This document shows positions 5,100 through 10,900 of a stretch of 10,900 nt of DNA, in pieces. The position numbers and the translations under genes are program-made. This DNA comes from Candidatus Roizmanbacteria bacterium RIFCSPHIGHO2_02_FULL_43_11 (GTDB lineage: Bacteria; Patescibacteriota; Microgenomatia; UBA1406; HO2-37-13b). The DNA lies in NCBI GenBank assembly GCA_001789515.1, contig MFZT01000029.1, positions 13,311 through 24,210 of the forward strand, written 5' to 3'. How positions within the stretch are numbered: the stretch's first letter is position 1; each line of letters starts with the position of its first letter. The notes beneath the pieces were generated by a model. It worked only from the letters and a program-made list of their open reading frames with translations. It searched no databases and was not told the origin of the DNA.

Positions 5100-6113
5100 T
5101 CATTCAATATTCGCCAGCTTCCCAACCAACTCCACTACCCTATTTGAGTATCCCCACTCGTTATCATACCAGCCAAAAACTTTTACATTTCGTCCGTGCA
5201 CGACCTGTGTGTAATTTGCGTCAAATATACAGGAATGTGGATTCCCGATATAGTCAGAAGAAACAAGAGGAGTGTCTTCATAAGCCAAAATCCCTTTAAG
5301 AGGCCCTGAGGCTCTCTTTTTGAAGATTGCATTGATTTCTTCAACTGTTGCGTCTTTTTTGAGTGTACACATTAAATCAGTAATCGAGCCGACAGGTGTG
5401 GGTACACGCAAAGACATGCCACCAAAACACTCGGCGGGTAGACCGGTGACTTTGCACACCGCATCGGAGGCACCTGTGGTGGTTGGGATAATTGAGAGAG
5501 CTGCTGCACGGCCGCGGGTAGGTTTATCAGCTTTATTATCAACAAGACTTTGACTGCTTGTGTATGCATGCGCAGTGGTTACAAACCCAAATTCTATGCC
5601 AAACTTTTCCTGCAGTATCTTCACCATCACAGCTGCACAATTGGTTGTGCATGAGGCATTAGAAATGATATCAGCTGGGCCGAAATCGAAAACATCGTCA
5701 TTTACCCCAAGCACAATGTGTCCAATTGTTGGGTCCTTCACAGGATTGGTCACAATCACGCGCTTAACAGATCCATGCAGATGACCCTGTAAAGATTCCC
5801 GATCTTCAAAAACACCCGTGCAATCAATTACCACATCAATATCATGATCCTGCCAAGGAATCTCGTGCGGATTGCGGATCATGTAGCTTTTGATGAATTT
5901 CCCATCAACAGAAATGCCGTCGTCATGAGCCTCAACGGGCTTATCAAACATACGATACACAGAGTCGTATTTGAGACCATATGCAAGTTGCTCTGGTGTG
6001 GTCGAGGAGGTGTTGATTGCAGCAAGATCAAAATACGAACGGCTCGCGGCAATACGAGCAATTGCACGCCCGATGCGACCAAAACCATTCAGACCAACAC
6101 GAAGAGATTTCAT
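5100..6113 (-). CDS. gap: glyceraldehyde-3-phosphate dehydrogenase
   Basis: 337 aa, normal length for the family. It interconverts glyceraldehyde-3-phosphate and 1,3-bisphosphoglycerate in the cytoplasm. The NAD(P)-binding Rossmann motif NGFGRIGR is at 9-16, the active-site SCTTNC at 154-159 (catalytic Cys155), the catalytic His182 in TTAHAYT, and the C-terminal signature WYDNEWGYSNR is present. The residue after AIN, usually Asp in NAD-specific enzymes, is Thr here (AINTSS), and the usual Pro-containing LP(S) site before RGRAAA reads DNKADKPT; both changes recall NADP-preferring GapB-type enzymes. The frame is open 39 codons further upstream, but MKSLRVGLNGFGR is the family start, and a -10-like CATACT lies 6 nt before it. 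It follows a small unknown gene by 31 nt. Confidence 0.97.
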   Translation of the reverse strand: MKSLRVGLNGFGRIGRAIARIAASRSYFDLAAINTSSTTPEQLAYGLKYDSVYRMFDKPVEAHDDGISVDGKFIKSYMIRNPHEIPWQDHDIDVVIDCTGVFEDRESLQGHLHGSVKRVIVTNPVKDPTIGHIVLGVNDDVFDFGPADIISNASCTTNCAAVMVKILQEKFGIEFGFVTTAHAYTSSQSLVDNKADKPTRGRAAALSIIPTTTGASDAVCKVTGLPAECFGGMSLRVPTPVGSITDLMCTLKKDATVEEINAIFKKRASGPLKGILAYEDTPLVSSDYIGNPHSCIFDANYTQVVHGRNVKVFGWYDNEWGYSNRVVELVGKLANIE

Positions 6114-6119
6114 AGAAAT

Positions 6120-6125
6120 AGTATG
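6120..6125 (-). promoter_or_regulatory. -10-like box of a leaderless GAPDH promoter
   Basis: On the minus strand, CATACT is followed by six bases and then the gap ATG at 6113. The position matches the TATACT-to-ATG spacing of other genes here. No convincing -35 is seen, and read-through from the gene upstream is possible. Confidence 0.45.
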
Positions 6126-6144
6126 AGGGATAATGGGGCGCAAA

Positions 6145-6513
6145 TCAAGATCGTTTAGGAAAAGTTTGATCGTGCAGAGTCCCAGCAAGAATTGCTGCTG
6201 CTTCGGCACGATAAGCTTCAATGTCTGCAATGGCTCCTCCTATCAGATTACGAACGGCATCACCAGCAAAAGAAGCACTTGCAGCAAGAACAGCTAAGCC
6301 AAAATAGGGAGCAAGCTCGGGAGCGGTTTCATTTGGACCAGGGATTTGTAACATCATTTCAGCAGATCCATATCCCAAATAGGCAATGCCTGATTCTAGC
6401 CCTGCCGAAAGCAATCGTTGCTTTGCCTTACGGTGGAGGGTTTGGCACCTTTCCCATGTAGAGCTTGTATGTACTTCGGTTGGTCTTGTTTCCTGCTGTA
6501 AATTGTCACTCAT
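6145..6513 (-). CDS. unknown 122-aa protein, possibly membrane associated
   Basis: No family recognised. After a polar N-terminus (1-25) and a basic patch (RKAKQR, about 28-33) there are two moderately hydrophobic, Ala/Gly-rich segments (about 38-58 and 66-95), then an Ala-rich helix (96-112). They could be weak membrane helices or a buried helical hairpin. The start ATG 6511-6513 is preceded at 5 nt by TAGGA, one of the few good Shine-Dalgarno sequences in the window; it overlaps the TAG stop (6519-6521) of the gene upstream. The two genes are therefore translationally coupled in an operon whose transcript may continue into GAPDH. Confidence 0.7.
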   Translation of the reverse strand: MSDNLQQETRPTEVHTSSTWERCQTLHRKAKQRLLSAGLESGIAYLGYGSAEMMLQIPGPNETAPELAPYFGLAVLAASASFAGDAVRNLIGGAIADIEAYRAEAAAILAGTLHDQTFPKRS

Positions 6514-6518
6514 AATTC

Positions 6519-6884
6519 CTACTCAGCCATTTGGCCCATATAACTTTGAGCAAATTTTTCCACCTCATCTTTTTTGCCGGTATCAAGGTCTGCAACGAGC
6601 GCCTCAAAAAAGTCCCGATATGAGCGTGTTACAGACTCTCCTAGCTTCTTTGCGATGTCTGCATCCATAGATATATTATCATGCATCCAGTCTTTAAGGC
6701 CATCCTGCTGGCCGTCCGCCGACACAAGCTTTACAAATTCCGCACGTTTGTCCTCTGGAAGAGTCTCAGCAAGATCAGCAACAAGATTCATGCTTAAAAT
6801 TTCCTGGAAAGTCTTCAAATATTCCTGACCTTCTTCATCAGAAAAGCCAAGCAGGGTAAAGAGTTCTTCAAAAAACGGGTCCAT
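6519..6884 (-). CDS. unknown 121-aa acidic helical protein
   Basis: No family recognised with certainty. The product MDPFFEELFTLLGF... is acidic and predicted mostly helical, with no signal peptide or membrane helix, so probably cytoplasmic. It shares the look of small CPR helical proteins with an N-terminal ELFTLLGF-type helix. The frame extends to TTG 6900-6902 (six residues more), but ATG 6882-6884 lies 7 nt after a TACAAT -10 box, so it is the better start and gives a leaderless mRNA. It is the first gene of an operon with the 122-aa gene, 5 nt downstream. Confidence 0.75.
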   Translation of the reverse strand: MDPFFEELFTLLGFSDEEGQEYLKTFQEILSMNLVADLAETLPEDKRAEFVKLVSADGQQDGLKDWMHDNISMDADIAKKLGESVTRSYRDFFEALVADLDTGKKDEVEKFAQSYMGQMAE

Positions 6885-6891
6885 ACCAGTA

Positions 6892-6919
6892 ATTGTAAAC
6901 AAAAAAACTTATAAATCAA
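6892..6919 (-). promoter_or_regulatory. leaderless promoter of the 121-aa gene
   Basis: On the minus strand, TTGATT (6914-6919) and TACAAT (6892-6897) are spaced by 16 bp and match sigma-70 consensus at 4/6 and 5/6. The ATG at 6884 follows the -10 after 7 nt. The region between this promoter and 6997 holds only a weak hairpin (AGTTG/CAACT around 6926-6941). Confidence 0.6.
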
Positions 6920-6996
6920 GGGAGAGTTGAAAGGGCAACTTCTGGATAAAGCAGACTTTTCTACAGCGTTGAGGACAGAAGCAAAAGTAAGAAATT

Positions 6997-7131
6997 TTAT
7001 TCTCTCTCTGCTGTAGATCTTCGATTCACAATTTCTCGTAGAGACTCCAAATGTCTGCGGTTAATGTCATCAAACCTTCGGCGAAGATCGGCTACAGCGG
7101 CGCTATATTGTTGAGCACCGACCTCATCCAA
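6997..7131 (-). CDS. possible 44-aa helical protein downstream of L25
   Basis: A short frame from TTG 7129-7131 to TAA 6997-6999. The product begins DEVGAQQYSAAVADLRRRF after the initiator and ends in VNRRSTAERE; it is rich in Arg, Ala and Glu with a heptad-like hydrophobic pattern, so it probably forms one amphipathic or coiled-coil helix. It lies in the same frame as L25, beginning one codon after the L25 stop, so re-initiation after L25 is the likeliest route of expression. No Shine-Dalgarno is visible and TTG is a weak start, so expression is uncertain, but the composition is protein-like and no competing frame looks better. Confidence 0.5.
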   Translation of the reverse strand: MDEVGAQQYSAAVADLRRRFDDINRRHLESLREIVNRRSTAERE

Positions 7132-7134
7132 ACT

Positions 7135-7833
7135 TTACTTCGTCTCTTCTTTCTCGTTCTCTGTAGAGACTTCTTCTACTTTTTCCTCATCTGCAGGTGC
7201 TTCGCCCTCTGCAGAGGCCTCTCCCTCTGCTGCCTCAGCAGGAACTTCGGGCTCGATGGACTCTTCCTTATGCTCTGCGATCTTTACGATTACGGTGTCG
7301 GGCTCATCCATAAAGGCAAAATCCCCACTCTTCTTAAGATCGCTCACAGTGATCTGATCGTCAACCTCTTTAAGACCAGTTACATCGATCTCAATTTCCT
7401 GCGGCATGTCGCTTGGTAGAGCTTCAATGGTGAGAGTATCAATCAAGGTGTGCAGTTCCCCAATATGCTGGTGCACAGCTTCTGGCTCCCCAACAATATT
7501 AACTGGAACTTGAGCCTCAATCTTTTTCTTCAAATCAACCTTCTTAAAGTCTACATGCAAGAAGTGGCCAGTTACAGGATGTATTTGAACATTGCCTACC
7601 ATCACGGGAATTTCTTTTTTGTCAAGATCAACATACAAGACTTGTGTCTCCCCAACTTTCTTAAAAATTTTTGAGAAATCGTGAGAATCAAGAGAAACCG
7701 CAGTGGATTCAAAATCTTTGCCGTATATGTTTCCTGGAAGCTTACCATCTGCACGCAATGCCTTGAGTTTTTTCCCAAAAACATCCCTCTTTTTTACAAC
7801 AAGTTCAGTTTTGTCAGCTTGTATTTTTTTCAT
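7135..7833 (-). CDS. rplY: 50S ribosomal protein L25 (general stress protein Ctc type)
   Basis: 232 aa, the long TL5/CTC form. The N-terminal 5S-rRNA-binding domain (about 1-95) has the family features VKKRDVFGKKLKALRADGK and LPGNIYG, then VQIHPVTGHFLHVDF. The C-terminal TL5-type beta domain spans about 101-187 (VPVNIVGEPEAV, LPSDMPQEIEIDVTGL). A low-complexity acidic tail (about 188-232, Glu/Ala-rich) follows, as in many bacteria. It binds 5S rRNA in the central protuberance of the large subunit; the 5S gene itself is at 1371-1482. Start ATG 7831-7833 lies 6 nt after a TATACC -10-like box. It follows the DUF4012 gene by 35 nt. Confidence 0.96.
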   Translation of the reverse strand: MKKIQADKTELVVKKRDVFGKKLKALRADGKLPGNIYGKDFESTAVSLDSHDFSKIFKKVGETQVLYVDLDKKEIPVMVGNVQIHPVTGHFLHVDFKKVDLKKKIEAQVPVNIVGEPEAVHQHIGELHTLIDTLTIEALPSDMPQEIEIDVTGLKEVDDQITVSDLKKSGDFAFMDEPDTVIVKIAEHKEESIEPEVPAEAAEGEASAEGEAPADEEKVEEVSTENEKEETK

Positions 7834-7839
7834 GAGATT

Positions 7840-7845
7840 GGTATA
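7840..7845 (-). promoter_or_regulatory. -10-like box of a leaderless L25 promoter
   Basis: On the minus strand, TATACC is followed by six bases and then the ATG at 7833, the same spacing as the TATACT boxes elsewhere in the window. The -35 is poor. The gene could also be read from the DUF4012 transcript. Confidence 0.45.
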
Positions 7846-7868
7846 TGGGCTAGGAACTTATAGCAAAA

Positions 7869-10133
7869 TTATTGTTGGACAAATTCAACAAGGAACACTT
7901 TGTTTGTTGATAGATTGCTATTGTAAAGCAATGTTTGGTTTTTTGCAATGCTCTGAAAGTTTTTACTGGTGACTGAAATATTTGATGGATACTGCATCTC
8001 AAATGAAAAATCGCTGTTGAATGAGCCGATCTGTTTTTGCAAAACTATCTGATAGGTGTTATATCCTGGCTTAACCCTTTTTGCTAAATGGTATGAAATG
8101 GTAATAATCGAGGTTTGCTGTGGAGGAATGTCCAGACGTGTTGCAACAATTTTAAATACCCCATTTTTAGACTCTTCATAGTCTGAAATGCTCTGGCCAT
8201 CAAGTTCTACGTTTTCAATAGAAGCATCTACGGGGAGGTAAACCTGGAAGTAATTCGTATACGTGCCGCCAGGAAAAACGCCTGGAGATGAATTATTTGT
8301 GAAAGAAATGCTGAGATTATTTTTAACAACCATATCTGGCTGAATAATAGTTTGCAACTTCATGAGCTTACTCACAAAGAAGTTAGCTTTGTTGACCCCT
8401 AAGTTGGCTTCGACAGGAAATATATGATTAAGAATACATGGGTCTTGAGCATTTATGCATTGCGGATTTAAAATTTTCCCACTCCACCCGATCTTTTCAA
8501 TGGTTCCCTCCAGTTGAGGATCCCTCATAAAAATGACCATATGCTTTTCATCAAGTGCACGCTTGATTCCAGAACCCAGTTTTACTGGTGAAGCATCTTC
8601 CAGTTTCAGGATAATCGTTTTCCCAACCATTGAAAGAAAGCTTTTCTTCTGTGTTGACCCAGGGAAAAATGACATTTCGGATTGTGTCTGAGCCTTGAGA
8701 TAGAAATTATCAGCTGTGATAGTATCGTTGAAATCAGGCACATATACCTGACCAAAGGCATCGAGCATATAGGTTAATGCGGTGGTAGTCATAGCAAAAG
8801 CTCCATCAAAGCGCGTCATACCAAGCTCTTTTGCAAGAAAAAACTCAGCCGTTTTAATATTTTCCTCGAAATCTGGACTGAAATTGGAATCGCGGAGAAA
8901 CCAGTGCGGTTGCTCAAGGATATCCCGAATAGCCCTTGGCGGTCGGACGTGATCCTTGAGTTGACCATCCGCATCATACACATCATACACATCAAAGTTC
9001 TCAAGAGTAAAATTCTTGACTTTTACATGCGCAAATGAGCCGATAAACCCGCCCCCAGGACGTAGTTCCATGTTGTTGTAGAAAAAGACAAGATAATTTT
9101 TCTCTGTGCCATCTGCCAGAAGCGTTCCAAGGTGACGCACAAAAAGGCTACTTGTCCAGAAATATGTTGTTGTCTCCTCAAATCGCTTTTGCAAGGTATT
9201 TATAAATGGAATGTTATAAGAAAGTTGGTCTCTTAAATTTAATGATGTTTTTTCCAGAAGTTGCATCTGGGAAGAAAGATCTTGAAGACGTTTTCTCGTG
9301 TCTGCAATTTCATCACTGGTTTTATCCTTTTTTAATAAACGTGAAAAAATAACGCGAGTATTTTCTGATGAAGCGATAACAGTCCGCAAAAAGGCATATG
9401 TATTATCCAGGATGTTTATAACATTATTGGGAATTTGTGCAATGAAAAGGAATTGTAGTCCGGGCTCTGCAAGTGTATATGTTGCATGGGTGGTATTAAT
9501 ATACATCTTTGCCTGATCAAGACTTTTCGAGGCCGCAGCAAGCTCGAGCTTCTCAAGAGACTTCCCAGCGTTATAGAGGTGTAAACCTGCCAAAGAGAGA
9601 GGAAGCAGAAAAAGAGAATGCAGAGCAATAATCAAAGAGATACCGGCAAAAAAAAGGCGCTTCCGTGTAAGTCTGAAACGTAAGCGCAGGCGTTTTTTTT
9701 GAGGCAGAGCCTTTGGTATGTGACTGGACAAATCCAACACAGTTTCAGATGAATGCGAAAGCATGAACCACAAAACCCTTTCTCCTGTCTCATGGCTCAT
9801 GTCTTGTCTATCCACTCTCACACATCGTAGACGAGAGGATTTATGTTGGGCCAGCAACTGCTTAAAATAATCAAAAAGCTCTTCAGAATACGTGACAATA
9901 AGGATGTGATCGTTCTGGTATTCAAGAATTGTCGCAAGCTCACTACGTGTGTATCTTTCCTTCGCGCAAAAAATATATGCTTGAGTATCAATGTTTTCAG
10001 GGAAATCAGCAAATGGTTGTACAGAAGTATATATCTGAATCTGTTTTATAAGTGCCTCTGTAAAAGGCATTTGAGCATCCTGAATCAGGACGGCAGTTTC
10101 CTTGATTTGTTCTGTCTCAACAACACGTTGCAT
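7869..10133 (-). CDS. DUF4012 domain-containing membrane protein
   Basis: 754 aa. Residues about 1-140 form a soluble alpha/beta domain (strands such as TAVLIQD, AYIFCAK, HILIVTYS) reminiscent of a degenerate nucleotide- or sugar-epimerase-like fold. A very basic stretch (146-159) precedes one transmembrane helix (about 160-184). A helical, coiled-coil part follows (190-340), then the DUF4012 core with NYLVFFYNNMELRPGGGFIG (346-365) and WFLRDSNFSPDFEENIKTA (411-429), and a beta-rich C-terminus. DUF4012 proteins are large extracytoplasmic proteins common in CPR and Actinobacteria, often near envelope polysaccharide genes; their activity is not established. Orientation is probably N-in, DUF4012 outside. 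The ATG 10131-10133 lies 7 nt after TATACT, and repeat R4 lies upstream in the divergent promoter region. Confidence 0.9.
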   Translation of the reverse strand: MQRVVETEQIKETAVLIQDAQMPFTEALIKQIQIYTSVQPFADFPENIDTQAYIFCAKERYTRSELATILEYQNDHILIVTYSEELFDYFKQLLAQHKSSRLRCVRVDRQDMSHETGERVLWFMLSHSSETVLDLSSHIPKALPQKKRLRLRFRLTRKRLFFAGISLIIALHSLFLLPLSLAGLHLYNAGKSLEKLELAAASKSLDQAKMYINTTHATYTLAEPGLQFLFIAQIPNNVINILDNTYAFLRTVIASSENTRVIFSRLLKKDKTSDEIADTRKRLQDLSSQMQLLEKTSLNLRDQLSYNIPFINTLQKRFEETTTYFWTSSLFVRHLGTLLADGTEKNYLVFFYNNMELRPGGGFIGSFAHVKVKNFTLENFDVYDVYDADGQLKDHVRPPRAIRDILEQPHWFLRDSNFSPDFEENIKTAEFFLAKELGMTRFDGAFAMTTTALTYMLDAFGQVYVPDFNDTITADNFYLKAQTQSEMSFFPGSTQKKSFLSMVGKTIILKLEDASPVKLGSGIKRALDEKHMVIFMRDPQLEGTIEKIGWSGKILNPQCINAQDPCILNHIFPVEANLGVNKANFFVSKLMKLQTIIQPDMVVKNNLSISFTNNSSPGVFPGGTYTNYFQVYLPVDASIENVELDGQSISDYEESKNGVFKIVATRLDIPPQQTSIITISYHLAKRVKPGYNTYQIVLQKQIGSFNSDFSFEMQYPSNISVTSKNFQSIAKNQTLLYNSNLSTNKVFLVEFVQQ

Positions 10134-10140
10134 AGTAGTA

Positions 10141-10146
10141 AGTATA
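10141..10146 (-). promoter_or_regulatory. -10 box of the DUF4012 gene (leaderless)
   Basis: TATACT on the minus strand, then seven bases, then the ATG at 10133. The -35 region would fall within repeat R4 (TAGTTA at 10164-10169 with a 17-bp spacer), a weak match. Confidence 0.55.
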
Positions 10147-10148
10147 AC

Positions 10149-10196
10149 GAGTTGAACTGGTTATAACTAGGTGAACTAGTTATAACTAGTTTTAAC
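10149..10196. repeat. ACTAGTT-type repeat, degenerate copy R4, between divergent genes
   Basis: Units of 9-10 bp as in the other copies, but with several substitutions (CGAGTT, CTGGTT, CTAGGT). It is organised as two near-identical 19-20 bp direct repeats (10151-10170 and 10171-10189) rather than as a clean palindrome. The common core ACTAGTTATAACTAGT is intact at 10175-10190. It lies between the divergent DUF4012 and 100-aa genes and covers their -35 regions. Confidence 0.85.
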
Positions 10197-10218
10197 TAAA
10201 CCCTTTCTGCGCTATACT
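10191..10218 (+). promoter_or_regulatory. leaderless promoter of the 100-aa membrane protein gene
   Basis: TATACT (10213-10218) is followed by six bases and then the ATG at 10225. TTTAAC (10191-10196), at the edge of repeat R4, is a weak -35 with a 16-bp spacer. The arrangement mirrors that of the 5S promoter and repeat R3. Confidence 0.6.
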
Positions 10219-10224
10219 ATAAAC

Positions 10225-10527
10225 ATGCCACGCAAAACGAGAAAGCAAAAAATAAATGCAGCAAAAAGACGAACAGAAGTCCCTCAACTTCATACCAAGG
10301 TCCCGCATCCTGCTATCTTGAACCATATACCCCCTTCACACGCTCCCCAAGCACAAGTGCCTGTAAAAGAGGAGGTGCTGGTAACTCCAAAAACGAAAGA
10401 TCCTCTACGAGCCTATACGATCCGTGATGTGGTAAAAACAGTTATTGTCATAAGTGTCATCTTTGCCGGCCAAGTCGGGATCTATCTTGCAGACAAGGCC
10501 GGTTTTCGCTGGAGCTGGTGGCTTTAG
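10225..10527 (+). CDS. unknown 100-aa protein with one membrane helix
   Basis: No family named. The N-terminus is very basic (MPRKTRKQKINAAKRR), followed by a Pro/His/Val-rich linker (about 20-60), one transmembrane helix (about 67-88, VVKTVIVISVIFAGQVGIYL) and a short tail ending WSWWL. This is a tail-anchored or N-in single-pass design typical of small Microgenomates membrane proteins. The mRNA is probably leaderless, with TATACT ending 6 nt before the ATG. The gene lies between repeats R4 and R5; its stop TAG (10525-10527) is part of the R5 palindrome. Confidence 0.75.
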   Translation: MPRKTRKQKINAAKRRTEVPQLHTKVPHPAILNHIPPSHAPQAQVPVKEEVLVTPKTKDPLRAYTIRDVVKTVIVISVIFAGQVGIYLADKAGFRWSWWL

Positions 10528-10579
10528 TTACAACTAGTTACAACTAGTTATAACTAGTGTAACTAGTTGTAACTAAAGC
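10521..10579. repeat. ACTAGTT-type palindromic repeat, copy R5, between convergent genes
   Basis: A 59-nt nearly perfect palindrome: the left 30 bases and right 29 bases are complementary except for one missing T in the right arm. The axis is between 10550 and 10551 and the core lies at 10543-10558. The outer ends GCTTTAG and CTAAAGC are also mirrored, so both flanking convergent genes end with the same Leu codon CTT and stop TAG (10525-10527 and 10573-10575). The stem could serve as a bidirectional terminator, but no T-run follows. Confidence 0.95.
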
Positions 10580-10900
10580 GCGACCTCTTCGTCGGGCAGA
10601 ATATATATTTCCTTATTAAACTCTCCAATGCCGACAAACTCTCCCTTGCCTTGCACAATAGCAAAATATGGTGCACAAGCGCGGCAGCCATTTTTTTCGT
10701 CAGTGCTGCATTTGTAGTGATGCAATTGTCGAGCCAACTTAACCCGCTGTCCAACTTTCATAACTTTTTCAAATGAATCATCGAAGTCTGGAATTGGCAC
10801 CTCCTCCAAACCGTCATCCCGGTCAAGATACCAGTAGCTCATCTTGGAAACAGGCCTTGTTTGTGTCTTCGTAGCAAGGAGTAAGTAAATGGGCAATTGC
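10573..10900 (-). CDS. PD-(D/E)XK nuclease family protein, C-terminal part (partial)
   Basis: The frame is open to the right edge of the window, so only the last ~108 residues are present. It begins QLPIYLLLA, the conserved helix (Q-x-x-x-Y) that follows the DxK catalytic core in RecB/Cas4-like PD-(D/E)XK nucleases, continues with a YWYLDRDDG strand, and ends with a helix and a cysteine cluster KCSTDEKNGCRAC (C-x7-C-x2-C) before GEFVGIGEFNKE. Such cysteines may bind an Fe-S cluster or zinc, as in Cas4 and AddB, but the spacing is not the Cas4 C-x2-C-x5-C pattern. The catalytic residues lie outside the window. The TAG stop is within repeat R5. No CRISPR locus or RecBCD partner is visible here. 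Confidence 0.65.
   Translation of the reverse strand, partial: QLPIYLLLATKTQTRPVSKMSYWYLDRDDGLEEVPIPDFDDSFEKVMKVGQRVKLARQLHHYKCSTDEKNGCRACAPYFAIVQGKGEFVGIGEFNKEIYILPDEEVAL

Noticed and set aside
5080..5105. lac-operator-like string AATTGTGAGAATTATC
   Set aside because: Only partial resemblance, located in a convergent gap after two gene ends, with no LacI-type regulator; chance similarity.
6114..6230. 39-residue N-terminal extension of GAPDH
   Set aside because: The family starts a few residues before NGFGRIGR; the extension overlaps the end of the 122-aa gene and the CATACT box.
6926..6941. Rho-independent terminator after the L25 transcript (AGTTG/CAACT)
   Set aside because: The stem is only 5 bp and is not followed directly by a T-run; the T7 on the minus strand at 6901-6907 is better explained as part of the next promoter spacer.
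7051..7419. Plus-strand open frame opposite L25 and the 44-codon ORF
   Set aside because: Cysteine- and leucine-rich shadow of the acidic tail of L25; no start signal and no domain.

Overview
The window looks like chromosomal DNA of a Candidate Phyla Radiation (Patescibacteria) bacterium, most plausibly from the Microgenomates group. This is inferred from the gene families: a DUF4012 protein, a four-helix-bundle protein of the 23S rRNA intervening-sequence family, a membrane PH-domain protein followed by a small two-helix membrane protein, and many small membrane or helical proteins without known function. TGA is used as a normal stop (906-908 and 3002-3004), so the UGA=Gly code of Gracilibacteria/Absconditabacteria is not in use. 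Shine-Dalgarno sites are scarce. A TATACT-like -10 box lies 6-7 nt before the start codon of most promoter-proximal genes, which points to leaderless transcripts.

Layout. 1-1352: two small genes (a secreted protein and the four-helix-bundle protein) set between three copies of a palindromic repeat. 1353-1489: a lone 5S rRNA gene with its own promoter and a T-run at its end; the open frame of the next gene reads back through it. 1506-5060: four plus-strand membrane-protein genes (DUF4239-like, PH domain, two-helix protein, PP2C-like pseudophosphatase joined to a propeller-like domain). 5100-10133: minus-strand block with GAPDH, two small unknown genes, a 44-codon ORF, ribosomal protein L25 and a large DUF4012 membrane protein. 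10134-10900: a fourth repeat, a 100-aa one-helix membrane protein, a fifth repeat, and the C-terminal part of a PD-(D/E)XK nuclease running off the right edge.

The most unusual component is the repeat family. It consists of five arrays of 9-10 bp ACTAGTTNN(N) units, four of them folding into 40-59 bp near-perfect palindromes and all sharing the 16-bp core ACTAGTTATAACTAGT. They sit only between genes. Two lie in convergent gaps and supply the stop codons of both flanking genes. Two lie in divergent gaps, where one appears to supply the -35 element to both the 5S rRNA promoter and the opposite gene. None is seen between 1353 and 10140.

A second notable feature is a tandem heptamer (AAGAACC x4) directly after an ATG at 123. 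In the present copy number the ATG is out of frame with a secreted-protein gene; one more copy would join it to a complete signal peptide, so this is a candidate phase-variable (ON/OFF) surface protein, seen here in the OFF state.
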